DNA of 64,000 nt, from contig JAXLTI010000004.1 in assembly GCA_046330135.1 (NCBI GenBank), positions 1,178,001 to 1,242,000 on the forward strand, written 5' to 3'. This DNA is from CAYYFX01 sp046330135 (GTDB taxonomy: Bacteria; ARS69). The position numbers were made by a program, and so were the translations under genes. The notes below the pieces were generated by a model. The model had not been told where the DNA came from, did no database searches, and worked only from the letters and a program-made list of their open reading frames with translations. Below are positions 7,921-16,533 of the stretch, piece after piece (the stretch's first letter is position 1; the number at the start of each line of letters is the position of its first letter).

Positions 7921-10104
7921 TCACGCTCCGGCCGGGAACAGGGACGCGCGGCGACCGAAGATCGCGACCGCGGCCAGGAGCAGCAGGCCTGCGATGAGCA
8001 GGAATCTCCTCGAAGGATCCGGGCGGAAGCGCAGCGCCACGTCGTGCTCGCCCGGCGCGAGCGGCACGCCGACGAAGCTCGGCATGAGCTGCCTCGTGGC
8101 GGCCGGCGCACCGTCGACCGTGGCGCGCCACAGCGGGTGATACGTCATCTTCAGCACGAGATCCCCCGGCCGATCGACGCGCACGCGTGCAAGGAAGTCC
8201 TCGCCCTCGCGCCGCACCGACAGCACTTCGCCCACGGGCGAGGCCGGCGGCGAGGCCGGCGGGAAGCGGAAGTCCACGTCGTCCGCCGCGATCCCTTCAC
8301 CCTCGCCAGGGCCTCCTTCCTCGCGGAGATGCACGGCCGGGTGAATGCCTCGCGCGGGCTGGTCGCTCCGGAGCCACGCGGCGTGGAGCCTGGAGACGTT
8401 GCGCTTGGCCACGTCGAGACGGTACGGCACGTCGACGAGCTGCACCAGGCCCGGACCGTCCACGCCGTACACGCAGAAGCGACCTTGCTGCGCGAGCGGG
8501 TGCGCGAAGGGCGGCACGTGCAGTCCCGCGGGGGCGATGATCCGGCGCACGCCGAGCGCGCGGTAGTTCGAGGGATCCCCCTCGTCGAATGCGTCGTGGA
8601 GATCCGAGTTCAACGACTCCATGTGGTAGAGGTAGCCGAGCCCGTCCATCTCGTGGAACGCGAACCACGCGTACACCGGCACCCAGCCCACGAGGAACGT
8701 CCCGCCCCACGGCGTATTCAGCCCGCCGAGCCCCGCGTAGGTGCGGCCCTCGCGGTCGCCGGCGGCGATCGAGAGCGCCCGGTCCAGCGCCGGACCCTCC
8801 GCGGCGTAGCCGGCAGCCGACTCGCGAACCAGCTCGGCGTTGCGGAGGAGATACGACGTGCGCTCCGCCAGCAGCGGAACGAACGCGAGCAGAGCGAGCG
8901 CACCGGCCCACGCGATCCCCGCCGGGCGCCGACTCGCGAAGCGCAGGGCGCCGCCGAGGAAGACCCCGGCGAGCATCGTGCCGAACACGTGCACGCCGAA
9001 CACCGCGCGCGAGTAGTGGAAGCCCGATCCCAGCGGCACGAGCTTCAAGAGATCTCCCCACGTGGGGCGCCCGAAGTAGAGAAGCAGGAAGAACACGAAG
9101 AGCGCGAGCAGCGTCCGCTCGCCCTCGCGCCGGACGCGGATCGCAGCGAGCACGACGCCCGCGCCGACCAGCCCGGTGAGTACCGGCAACGGTCCGAAGG
9201 AGCGGCCGGCGATCGTCACGATCCGCGTGAAGTCGAAGATCTCGCCCTGGACGAGCCAGGGCAGGATGACGCCCGCTCCGAAGCTGTTGTACTTCCAGGT
9301 GGGCACGAGCGTGCTCACGTTGTACCAGGCGAAGTCGCGGACGATGGGCAGCAGCATCCACGAGCAGCCGGCTCCCGCGACGAGCCCGAGGACGGCGAGA
9401 CGCAGGAGGCGACGCGGCGCCTCGCGCGGCGTGACGAGCGCAATCACTCCGCCCGCGAGGCAAGCCATCGTGCCGAGCGCGAGGTGCGAGAGAAACGTGA
9501 TCGCCAGGAGGACGGCGGCCACGCTCCAGCTCCGCCCGGTGCGCAGGGCCGTGGCGATCCACGCGACGGTGAGCGGGAAGACCCACCCGCCGACCGCCTG
9601 CGTGTACTCGCCGAGCCCCTGCCACACGTAGCTCTCGAGATCGTTGCCGTGCAGGTAGTTCGTCTTCACGAGCGGCGCCAGCGCGGCCGCGGCCACCGCC
9701 TCGACGCGCCCGAACCCCAGCCGCCGCGTCGCGACGTACACCGGCACGGGGAGCGTGCCGATGGCCGCCCACTGCATCAGCTGGAAGCACCGGACGAGGG
9801 AGACCCCGTGGCCGAGGAGCTTCCAGAGCCCGATCACGAGGAAGTGGGGGAGGCTCTGGTAGTAGTGGAAGACGGGGAAGCCGAGGCACCAGGTGGAGAT
9901 CCAGGGGTCGAGCACGCTCTGCCCGCGCAGGCGCGCGCTCGCGAGCGAGCGGATGAGGCCGAAGTGCAGCACGTCGTCGTTGAGGAACGGAAACGGATGA
10001 CGCACCTGCACGAACAAGAGGCCCAGCAGCCACGCGCACGCGGCGGCGACGCATGCCGCCGCCGCGCGCGCGCCGCGAGATCGCCCCGCGGGCCCCTCGG
10101 TCAT
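7921..10104 (-). CDS. Large polytopic membrane protein (YfhO / PTPS-related type)
   Basis: The start is the ATG at 10104, overlapping the M16 gene stop as ATGA; this gives 727 residues. Residues 1-35 hold a first helix, followed by a periplasmic loop with FLNDDVLHFGLIRSLAS and then a DPWISTWCLGFPVFHYYQS segment, typical of large GT-C-like membrane proteins. Roughly twelve hydrophobic segments extend to about residue 450. A soluble domain follows, and near the C-terminus a beta-rich stretch (VLKMTYHPLWRATVDG, then LAPGEHDVALRF) closes with a final helix. That closing pattern is typical of YfhO-like and PTPS-related membrane proteins. Catalysis is not proved; a sugar-lipid transferase role is inferred from neighbours. 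Confidence 0.6.
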   Translation of the reverse strand: MTEGPAGRSRGARAAAACVAAACAWLLGLLFVQVRHPFPFLNDDVLHFGLIRSLASARLRGQSVLDPWISTWCLGFPVFHYYQSLPHFLVIGLWKLLGHGVSLVRCFQLMQWAAIGTLPVPVYVATRRLGFGRVEAVAAAALAPLVKTNYLHGNDLESYVWQGLGEYTQAVGGWVFPLTVAWIATALRTGRSWSVAAVLLAITFLSHLALGTMACLAGGVIALVTPREAPRRLLRLAVLGLVAGAGCSWMLLPIVRDFAWYNVSTLVPTWKYNSFGAGVILPWLVQGEIFDFTRIVTIAGRSFGPLPVLTGLVGAGVVLAAIRVRREGERTLLALFVFFLLLYFGRPTWGDLLKLVPLGSGFHYSRAVFGVHVFGTMLAGVFLGGALRFASRRPAGIAWAGALALLAFVPLLAERTSYLLRNAELVRESAAGYAAEGPALDRALSIAAGDREGRTYAGLGGLNTPWGGTFLVGWVPVYAWFAFHEMDGLGYLYHMESLNSDLHDAFDEGDPSNYRALGVRRIIAPAGLHVPPFAHPLAQQGRFCVYGVDGPGLVQLVDVPYRLDVAKRNVSRLHAAWLRSDQPARGIHPAVHLREEGGPGEGEGIAADDVDFRFPPASPPASPVGEVLSVRREGEDFLARVRVDRPGDLVLKMTYHPLWRATVDGAPAATRQLMPSFVGVPLAPGEHDVALRFRPDPSRRFLLIAGLLLLAAVAIFGRRASLFPAGA

Positions 10105-12827
10105 CGCGCGACCGCGACCACCGGCGATCGGAACGCCAGGTACTTCGCCGCCACGCGCGCCACGTCCTGCGGCGTCACCGCCCGGAGCCGGGGCACGTCC
10201 GCGTCGAGCGCGGTGGGATCGCGGCCGCGCAGCTCCGCCATCGCCATCGCGTAGGCGATCCCCATGCGCGAGAGCCGACGCATGCGCTCGGTCCCTTCGC
10301 TCCGGTTCCGTACGCCCTCGAGATCGTCCGCGCCCGGCGGCGCCTGCTCGAGCGTCGCGGCGATCTCGAGCATGCCCTTCTCCATGCGGTCGAGGTTCTG
10401 AGCGCGCGTGCCCGCTTCCATCAGCACGCACGCACCCGTTCCGTCGAGCCGCGCAGTCGCGCCGATCGAGTACGCCAGGCCTTCCTTCTCGCGCAGGCGC
10501 TCGGACAGCCGATCCGAGAGGACGGAAGCGGCGAGGCGGACCGCGAGCCGGTCCGCGGGATCCACGCTCAGCGGCGCGCCCACCACGATCCACGACTGCT
10601 CGCGGCCGACCGGCTTCTCCACGCGCGCGGACTCCGGCTTCGCCGTCCACGCGAGCGGCGGAAGAGCCGTCGACGGGATCGAGTGCTTGCCGAAGGTGCG
10701 CCGCGCCGCCTCGAAGATCACGTCGACCGGCAGATTCGAGGAGACGGTGAGGATCACGTTCGCCGGCGCCACGATGGCCTGGTGCAGGCGTCGCGCGGTG
10801 TCGAGGTCCAGATGCTTCAGCGCGTCGGCCGGTCCGTACACGCCGCCTGCCAGGGGATGGCCCGTGCCGAGCGCGTCGTAGAAGCTCGCTTCCGCCACGG
10901 CCCGCGGCGTCCCCGCGTCGTGGTCCGCGCGGAGCGCGGCCGCATCCAGCGCCTTCTGGAAGTTCTCCGGCGAGAAGTCCGGCGCGTAGATGACCTCGTC
11001 CAGCAGCTCGAGGGCCGCGAGGCCCCAGAGGTCGATCGACTCGAGGCGGACGTACGAGTACTCCGGCGAGAAGTAGTAGTCGTCGTAGGGGAGATTGTCG
11101 ATGTCCGTGGTCTTGAGCGTGGCGCCGTAGGCCGCGAGCAGCCCGCGCAGCTCGTCGGCGCTGCGCTTCGCCGTGCGCTCGCCCATCATCCGCTGCACCA
11201 CGTCCACCGCGCCGCGCGGCGCATGCAGCTCGGCCTCGTGACGCGCGCGATCCTCGAGGAGCACGTGCGCCGCGAAGGTGCGCGAGTCCGGCGACGCGTG
11301 TGCCACGACCACCAGGCCGTTGTCCAGCACGATGCGCTTCGTCTCGGTGCGCGTGGTCCGGGGCGGAGCGGGCGGCAGGGGCGCCGGCTCGCCGTGTCCG
11401 CCGCCTTCGAGCCACGAGGCGGCGGCGATGCCGGGGACCGGTCCCACCGTGGCGCTGCCGTCGGCCACGCTGTCGCCGCAGGCGGTGACCAGCACGCGCC
11501 CGTCGGCGACGATCCCCTGCAGCAACGCCTGGGCGGCGCGCTCGGCGACGGCCAGGTCGTCGGTCTCGTGAAGGGCCGCGGCAGGATCGAGAGCGAGCAC
11601 GTCGGCCCGCATGAGGCCGTAGTAGTGCATCTTCTCGCGCAACGAGATGTCGTCGGCGAGGAGCGCGCGCCGGGACGACTCGCGATCGGATACGTTCGCG
11701 CCGCGCGCGGCGATCGAGCCGAGGTGCGCGAGCAGCGCGTTCACCACGGGCTGCACGTCCTTCGTTTCCACGGGCAGATCCACCGCGATCGTGAGGACCG
11801 AGGACGGGTCGATCGAGACGGATGCATCGAGCGGATGGATCCCGGTCGCCTCCACCGCGCGCCGCACGGCGGATTGCTCGCCGGACGAGAGCAGATTCTC
11901 CAGGAACGCCGCGCCGGCGAAGCCGTCGCCCTCGAGCGTGGGACCCGGCATCATCAAGTGCATTCGCGTCTTGCCGAGCCCGGCGAGGTGTTTCGTCACC
12001 AGGGTCCGCCCCACGGGAAACGGGGGCCGCGCGCGCAGGGGCGCCACGCGCTCCGACGCGCCGCCGTACAGCCTGACGATCTCGGCGCGCGCCTGCTCGA
12101 CGTCGAAATCCCCCATCACGACGATCGTCATCCCCGACGGGCGGTAGCGCGCCTGGTAGAACGCCACGACGGAGTCGCGCGGCATCGCCGAGATGGTGGC
12201 CTCCGTGCCGAGCACGGGAAGCGAGCGCGGGTCCTCGCCCCAGAGCGCCTTCCCCTCGAACACGCCGGCGTCGTACTCGGGATCCGTGCGGTCCTTCGCC
12301 AGCTCCTCGAGGATGATCCCCTTCTCCTTCTCGAACATGTCCGCGGGAATCGTCGAGTGCAGGAGCATGTCCGCCTGCAGCGCGAGGCCGTCGCGCCAGC
12401 GCTCCGAAGGGAGCAGCAGCTGGAAGACCGTCCGCTCGGCCTGCGTGGAGGCGTTGTTGTACGCGCCCAGCAAGTCGGTCTGCGCGTAGATCTGCTCGCG
12501 CGTCCGCGTCTGCGTCCCGTTGAAGAGGAGGTGCTCGAGGTAGTGCGCGGCGCCGTTGGTGCTCGGCGTCTCGAGGACCGACCCCGCGGGCACCAGTACC
12601 GTGCACGAGAACATGGGGACCGAGCGTTGCGGGATGAACACGAGCTGCGGTCCGCCGGGCAGCCGCTCCACGCGCGCCATGTCCGCGGGAACCGAGGGGA
12701 CGGCCGGTGTCACGGGGGGCGGTGTCGCGGGCGGCGTGGCGGGAGGCGTCACCTTGTTCGCGGCGCCCGCCTGCACGCAGAGCAGCGCGACCCATGCGAC
12801 GGCGAAGCTCGAAAGTCTCGTTCTCAT
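10101..12827 (-). CDS. Secreted M16 (pitrilysin-type) zinc metallopeptidase, two-domain
   Basis: The ATG at 12827 has GGAGG seven bases upstream and starts a signal peptide ending near C-V-Q-A-G-A-A. A proline/threonine-rich linker (residues 27-48) precedes the peptidase. The zinc motif is H95-Y-L-E98-H99, the HxxEH signature of M16, and the third ligand is Glu175 in GIILEELAKD, about 76 residues on as expected. The second half repeats the fold from about residue 480, but its equivalent site reads GAVDVVQRMMGERT and lacks the zinc residues, as in other two-domain M16 enzymes. The product has 908 residues. It likely degrades peptides in the periplasm. It is the first gene of the operon that ends at 5104. 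Confidence 0.88.
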   Translation of the reverse strand: MRTRLSSFAVAWVALLCVQAGAANKVTPPATPPATPPPVTPAVPSVPADMARVERLPGGPQLVFIPQRSVPMFSCTVLVPAGSVLETPSTNGAAHYLEHLLFNGTQTRTREQIYAQTDLLGAYNNASTQAERTVFQLLLPSERWRDGLALQADMLLHSTIPADMFEKEKGIILEELAKDRTDPEYDAGVFEGKALWGEDPRSLPVLGTEATISAMPRDSVVAFYQARYRPSGMTIVVMGDFDVEQARAEIVRLYGGASERVAPLRARPPFPVGRTLVTKHLAGLGKTRMHLMMPGPTLEGDGFAGAAFLENLLSSGEQSAVRRAVEATGIHPLDASVSIDPSSVLTIAVDLPVETKDVQPVVNALLAHLGSIAARGANVSDRESSRRALLADDISLREKMHYYGLMRADVLALDPAAALHETDDLAVAERAAQALLQGIVADGRVLVTACGDSVADGSATVGPVPGIAAASWLEGGGHGEPAPLPPAPPRTTRTETKRIVLDNGLVVVAHASPDSRTFAAHVLLEDRARHEAELHAPRGAVDVVQRMMGERTAKRSADELRGLLAAYGATLKTTDIDNLPYDDYYFSPEYSYVRLESIDLWGLAALELLDEVIYAPDFSPENFQKALDAAALRADHDAGTPRAVAEASFYDALGTGHPLAGGVYGPADALKHLDLDTARRLHQAIVAPANVILTVSSNLPVDVIFEAARRTFGKHSIPSTALPPLAWTAKPESARVEKPVGREQSWIVVGAPLSVDPADRLAVRLAASVLSDRLSERLREKEGLAYSIGATARLDGTGACVLMEAGTRAQNLDRMEKGMLEIAATLEQAPPGADDLEGVRNRSEGTERMRRLSRMGIAYAMAMAELRGRDPTALDADVPRLRAVTPQDVARVAAKYLAFRSPVVAVAR

Positions 12828-12950
12828 CGTCGACCTCCAGGGGGAGCCGAGCATAGGCGAGCCGTCCGTGCCGCGCCAGGGGCGCCCTCTAAGGAGTGGC
12901 CGGCCGGCTCGTGCAGGGCCGCCGTCGAGCCCGGCCGGGGCGTCCGGCGG

Positions 12951-12979
12951 CTGCGACATCCGGGCGGGTGTGCTAACGT
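12951..12979 (+). promoter_or_regulatory. Extended -10 promoter for the OmpA-type lipoprotein
   Basis: CTGCGA at 12951-12956, a 17-base spacer, and TAACGT at 12974-12979 preceded by TGC make an extended -10 promoter 67 bases before the ATG at 13047. Confidence 0.45.
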
Positions 12980-13046
12980 TCCCGGCGTTCTTGCGCCGCT
13001 TCGAAGACGGCGCCGTTCGTCGGGCAGCTTCGGAAGGGAGGACGGG

Positions 13047-13706
13047 ATGAAGCGCATCGTCATCATGCTCGCCATCGTCGCCTTGGTGGTCGGCGGGGTG
13101 GGCTGCACGCAGACGCAGAAGGGTGGCGCGATCGGCGGCAGCGCCGGCGCCATCATCGGCGGGCTCATCGGCAAGCAGTCGGGGCACACCGCGACCGGTG
13201 CGATCATCGGCGCGGCGGTCGGCGGCGCCACCGGCGCCACCATCGGTCACTACATGGACAAGCAGAAGCAGGAGCTGGATCAGGACCTCAAGGGCGCGAA
13301 GATCGAGCGCGTCGGCGAGGGCATCAAGATCACGTTCGACTCCGGCATCCTCTTCGACGTCAACAAGGCGGACCTGCGGCCCGAGGCGCAGACGAACCTG
13401 CAGAGCCTCGCGAAGGTCCTCAACAAGTACGCGGACACGAAGGTCCTGATCGAGGGCCACACGGACTCGGACGGCTCCGAGGACTACAACCTGACCCTGT
13501 CGCAGCGCCGCGCGCAGGCGGTCGCGAACTACATCTCGGGGCTCCAGGTGGACGCCACCCGCCTCACCACGATGGGCTACGGCGAAGCGCAGCCGATCGC
13601 GTCGAACGAGACGGCGGAAGGCAAGCAGCAGAACCGCCGCGTCGAGATCGCGATCATGGCGAACGACGAGCTGAAGAAGAAGGCGGAGAACGGCCAGCTC
13701 GGTTAG
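13047..13706 (+). CDS. OmpA-family peptidoglycan-binding lipoprotein with glycine zipper
   Basis: The ATG at 13047 follows GGAAGGGAGG. The 219-residue product has a lipoprotein signal ending G-G-V-G-C20. Residues 28-70 form a glycine-zipper segment (GGSAGAIIGGLIG, GAIIGAAVGGATGA) that probably inserts in the membrane. Residues about 90-210 are an OmpA C-terminal domain with ITFDSGILFDVNKADL and EGHTDSDGSEDYNLTLSQRR, which supplies the Asp and Arg that hold diaminopimelate. The architecture matches YiaD-like lipoproteins that link the outer membrane to peptidoglycan. It is monocistronic between a divergent peptidase and a MIP channel gene. Confidence 0.9.
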   Translation: MKRIVIMLAIVALVVGGVGCTQTQKGGAIGGSAGAIIGGLIGKQSGHTATGAIIGAAVGGATGATIGHYMDKQKQELDQDLKGAKIERVGEGIKITFDSGILFDVNKADLRPEAQTNLQSLAKVLNKYADTKVLIEGHTDSDGSEDYNLTLSQRRAQAVANYISGLQVDATRLTTMGYGEAQPIASNETAEGKQQNRRVEIAIMANDELKKKAENGQLG

Positions 13707-13744
13707 GACAGCTCGGTCAGGACACGTCGGGCCGGGCTCGCCAC

Positions 13745-13797
13745 GTCGAGCTCGGCCCACACGTTCGGGCCGAGCCCGCCCTGTCGAGCTCGGCCCA
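13745..13797. repeat. 15-base direct repeat with hairpin after the OmpA gene
   Basis: GTCGAGCTCGGCCCA occurs at 13745-13759 and again at 13783-13797. Inside this, CTCGGCCC (13751-13758) pairs with GGGCCGAG (13767-13774) across an eight-base loop. There is no T-tract. It may act as a transcription end for the lipoprotein gene, but it is not a canonical terminator. Confidence 0.45.
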
Positions 13798-13821
13798 TCA
13801 CGTTCTCGAGGGGGTGGAGTC

Positions 13822-14496
13822 GTGGCTTCGAACGCCAGTGTCTTCGCGGCGGAAGCCGTGGGCACGTTCTTCCTCACGTTCTTCGGGGCGGGAGCGATCC
13901 TGCAGAACACGTCGATGGGCGCCGCGGGGTACGGGCTCCTCGGCATCGCGCTCGCGCACGGGATCGCTCTGTCGATCGCGATCACGGCCGCCGGCGCCAC
14001 ATCGGGCGGTCACATCAACCCGGCGGTCTCCATCGCGCTCGCGGCCTCGGGCAAGGTGCCGTGGCCGCGCGTCCCCCTCTACATCGTGGCGCAGGTCTTC
14101 GGGTCCGCGGTGGCCGCGTTCTTCCTGACGCGGATCTTCTCGGCCGACGTCGTGACCACGGCCGGGCTCGGAACGCCGGCGCCGGCCGCGGGCGTGTCCT
14201 TCGCCACCGTGATCTTCCTCGAAGCCGTCATGACGTTCCTGCTCGTCTGGGCGGTGTGCGGCACCGCGGTGGATCCGCGCGCGCCGAAGATCGGCGGCTT
14301 CGGGATCGGGCTCGCGGTGTTCGTCGACATCCTCGTGGGCGGCCCCATCACCGGCGCCTCCATGAACCCTGCGCGCTCGATCGGGCCGGCGCTCGTGAGC
14401 GGCGTGTGGACCATGCACGCGGCCTACTGGATCGGTCCCATCGTGGGCGGCGTGCTCGCGAGCCTGCTCTACAAGGCCTTCCTCGAGAAAGCGTGA
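13822..14496 (+). CDS. MIP-family (aquaporin / aquaglyceroporin) channel
   Basis: The 224-residue protein starts at a GTG with GGTGGAG just upstream. It has six predicted membrane helices and two NPA boxes, GGHINPAVS (near residue 65) and TGASMNPARS (near residue 180), so both half-helices of a MIP pore are intact. Its position directly before arsR, arsC and acr3 recalls AqpS-type channels in some ars loci, which pass arsenite. A perfect hairpin terminator lies between it and arsR, so it is probably transcribed separately. Water or glycerol conduction is equally possible. Confidence 0.88.
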   Translation: MASNASVFAAEAVGTFFLTFFGAGAILQNTSMGAAGYGLLGIALAHGIALSIAITAAGATSGGHINPAVSIALAASGKVPWPRVPLYIVAQVFGSAVAAFFLTRIFSADVVTTAGLGTPAPAAGVSFATVIFLEAVMTFLLVWAVCGTAVDPRAPKIGGFGIGLAVFVDILVGGPITGASMNPARSIGPALVSGVWTMHAAYWIGPIVGGVLASLLYKAFLEKA

Positions 14497-14525
14497 GCGG
14501 GGCGGACCCGTCGCGCTGACCCGTC

Positions 14526-14555
14526 CGGGCCCGGCGATCCCTTGCCGGGCCCGTT
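14526..14555 (+). terminator. Rho-independent terminator of the MIP channel gene
   Basis: CGGGCCCGGC (14526-14535) pairs perfectly with GCCGGGCCCG (14544-14553) across the loop GATCCCTT, followed by a short TTCTT. Its right arm overlaps the -35 region of the arsR promoter. Confidence 0.65.
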
Positions 14556-14570
14556 CTTCGGTATTATATT
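14542..14570 (+). promoter_or_regulatory. arsR operon promoter
   Basis: TTGCCG at 14542-14547, a 17-base spacer and TATATT at 14565-14570 form a good sigma-70-type promoter in an AT-rich pocket. It lies 32 bases before the GTG of arsR. Confidence 0.65.
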
Positions 14571-14574
14571 TCGC

Positions 14575-14588
14575 CATATGACCATATG
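14575..14588. promoter_or_regulatory. Probable ArsR operator
   Basis: Two CATATG palindromes, at 14575-14580 and 14583-14588, are separated by two bases. The 14-base element sits immediately downstream of the -10, where a bound ArsR dimer would block initiation. ArsR/SmtB operators are typically AT-rich imperfect inverted repeats in this position. Confidence 0.55.
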
Positions 14589-14601
14589 ACGGAGGCGTGT
14601 C

Positions 14602-14979
14602 GTGCGCGACCTCGAGACGGCCCTCAAGGCGGCAGGCGATCCCACCCGCACGCGGATCCTGAAGCTGCTCGAGAAGAGCCCCTTGTGCGTCTGCCAGATC
14701 CAGGCCGTGCTGGACCTCGCCCCGTCCACGATCTCGAAGCACCTCGCGCTCCTGAAGGCGGCCGGGCTCGTCGTGGACCGGCGCGACGGCAAGTGGGTGG
14801 AGTACGCGCTCGCCGAGCGGTCGGACAACCCGTACGCGAGGCCGCTGCTCGATTTGCTCCGGGGTCCCCTGGACCGGGACGGCGCGATCCGCGCGGACCG
14901 GACCCGCTTGCGCCAGGTCCAGGCCGTGCCTCGCGAAACGCTCTGCCAGATCTCGCTCCCGGAGCGCCGCCGTGACTGA
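14602..14979 (+). CDS. arsR: ArsR/SmtB-family arsenic-responsive repressor
   Basis: The GTG at 14602 follows GGAGG. The 125-residue protein has the winged-helix core (ALKAAGDPTRTRILKLLE, then LDLAPSTISKHLALLKAAGLV as recognition helix, then a wing DRRDGKWVEYAL). The sensor motif L-C29-V-C31 matches the CxC of ArsR; a third cysteine near residue 116 in the C-terminal tail may complete the As(III) site in place of the usual nearby one. It would repress its own operon through the CATATG pair and release on arsenite or trivalent organoarsenicals. Its stop overlaps arsC by eight bases. Confidence 0.9.
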   Translation: MRDLETALKAAGDPTRTRILKLLEKSPLCVCQIQAVLDLAPSTISKHLALLKAAGLVVDRRDGKWVEYALAERSDNPYARPLLDLLRGPLDRDGAIRADRTRLRQVQAVPRETLCQISLPERRRD

Positions 14980-15391
14980 CGGGGGAGCGCGCATCCTCTT
15001 CGTGTGCGTGGAGAACTCCTGCCGCTCGCAGATGGCGGAGGGGTTCGCCCGCGCGCGCGACGCGACGGGCCGCCTGGAGGTCTGGAGCGCGGGCTCGCGC
15101 CCCTCGGGAAGCGTGAACGCCCGCGCGATCCGGTTCATGGCGGAGAAGGGCGTCGATCTGTCGGCGCACGGGTCGAAGTCCCTGGAGAGCGTGCCGCAAG
15201 GCGTGACGTGGGATTGGGTCGTCACCATGGGCTGCGGCGACGCGTGTCCGCACGTGCCGGCGCGTCGACGACTGGACTGGGATCTTCCGGACCCGAAGAG
15301 CCTGGACGACGCCGGATTTCGCGCCGTGCGCGATCGCATCGAGCAGCTCGTGGGCGATCTCGCGAGCCAAGCCCTCGCGCCCGCCCGCTAG
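14972..15391 (+). CDS. arsC: Arsenate reductase, low-molecular-weight phosphatase type
   Basis: The 139-residue protein has the P-loop C12-V-E-N-S-C17-R18, the CX5R signature of LMW-PTPase-fold ArsC. C88 and C92 in VTMGCGDACPHVP are the resolving pair of thioredoxin-coupled enzymes, and DWDLPDP contains the catalytic acid. It reduces arsenate to arsenite, which the Acr3 pump downstream then exports. The GTG start lies inside the end of arsR (GTGACTGA overlap), so the two are translationally coupled. Confidence 0.92.
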   Translation: MTDGGARILFVCVENSCRSQMAEGFARARDATGRLEVWSAGSRPSGSVNARAIRFMAEKGVDLSAHGSKSLESVPQGVTWDWVVTMGCGDACPHVPARRRLDWDLPDPKSLDDAGFRAVRDRIEQLVGDLASQALAPAR

Positions 15392-15408
15392 CCGTGAGGA
15401 GGGAAGCC

Positions 15409-16533
15409 GTGTCGGCGCCATCGGAAAGGCGCGAAGCAGCGCACGAAGCGGCGCCCGCCAAGCGGCTGGCCTTCTTCGAGCGCTATCTCACGGTCTGGGT
15501 GGCGGCGTGCATGGTGGCGGGCGTGCTGCTCGGGCGCCTCGTGCCGGGGCTCGTGGGCGCGCTGCGCGACCTGGAGCTCGGGCGCGGCAGCCGGATCAAC
15601 CTGCCGATCGCCATCCTCATCTGGCTCATGATCTACCCGATGATGCTGAAGATCGACCTCGCGAGCGTCCTGAACGTGAGGCGCCGGCCCACCGGCATCC
15701 TCGTGACGCTCTTCGTGAACTGGCTCGTGAAGCCGTTCTCGATGGCCTTGCTCGCCTGGATCTTCTTCAAGCACGTGTTCGTCGCGTGGATCGGGCCCGG
15801 TCTCGCGGACCAATACGTGGCCGGCGCGATCATCCTCGCGGCGGCGCCGTGCACCGCCATGGTGTTCGTGTGGTCGTACCTGACCGACGGCGATCCGGCG
15901 TACACGCTCGTCCAGGTCTCGCTGAACGACCTCATCATGCTCGTTCTCTTCGCTCCGATCGTGGGGCTTCTCGTGGCCGGAGCGAGCGGGTTGCACGTGC
16001 CGTTCCAGGTGCTGCTCACGAGCGTGCTGGCCTTCATCGTGATCCCGCTCGCGGCGGGAAGCCTGAGCCGCGCGTGGCTGCTGCGTACGAAGGGCCGCGA
16101 GTGGTTCGAAGGCTACGTGCGCGCGTTCCACCCCGTCACCACGACGGCGCTGCTCGCCACGCTCGTGCTCATCTTCGCGTTCCAGGCGGAGAACGTCACG
16201 GGCCGCGCCTTCCACGTGGTCCTGATCGCGGTGCCCATCCTCATCCAGGTCTACTTCAACGCCGGCCTCGCGTACTGGCTCATGAGGCGGCTGAGAGTGA
16301 CTCATTCCGTCGCGGCTCCGGGCGCCCTCATCGGCGCCAGCAACTTCTTCGAGCTGGCGGTGGCCGTGGCCATCGCGTTGTTCGGACCCAGCTCGGGCGC
16401 CGCCCTCGTCACGGTGGTGGGTGTCCTGGTCGAGGTGCCGGTGATGCTCTCGGTGTGCGCGGCGTGCAACCGGACGCGCCACTGGTTTCCCGCGCCGCCC
16501 AGGGCGCTGGCGACGGAAGCGAACGTGTCATGA
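15409..16533 (+). CDS. acr3: Acr3-type arsenite efflux permease
   Basis: The GTG at 15409 has AGGAGG six bases upstream. The 374-residue protein has about ten helices, a hydrophilic N-terminal tail of some 25 residues, the conserved AAAPCTAMVFVWSYL segment with the essential cysteine, and GVLVEVPVML near the end with the conserved Glu. Both residues are characteristic of Acr3 rather than ArsB. It expels arsenite using the proton-motive force. The stop overlaps the next start as ATGA. Confidence 0.93.
   Translation: MSAPSERREAAHEAAPAKRLAFFERYLTVWVAACMVAGVLLGRLVPGLVGALRDLELGRGSRINLPIAILIWLMIYPMMLKIDLASVLNVRRRPTGILVTLFVNWLVKPFSMALLAWIFFKHVFVAWIGPGLADQYVAGAIILAAAPCTAMVFVWSYLTDGDPAYTLVQVSLNDLIMLVLFAPIVGLLVAGASGLHVPFQVLLTSVLAFIVIPLAAGSLSRAWLLRTKGREWFEGYVRAFHPVTTTALLATLVLIFAFQAENVTGRAFHVVLIAVPILIQVYFNAGLAYWLMRRLRVTHSVAAPGALIGASNFFELAVAVAIALFGPSSGAALVTVVGVLVEVPVMLSVCAACNRTRHWFPAPPRALATEANVS

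Noticed and set aside
7486..10254. Very long plus-strand open frame (over 900 codons) opposite the membrane-protein gene
   Set aside because: Composition is Arg/His/Glu-rich low complexity, with no start context, while the other strand has hydrophobic helices and coupled junctions.
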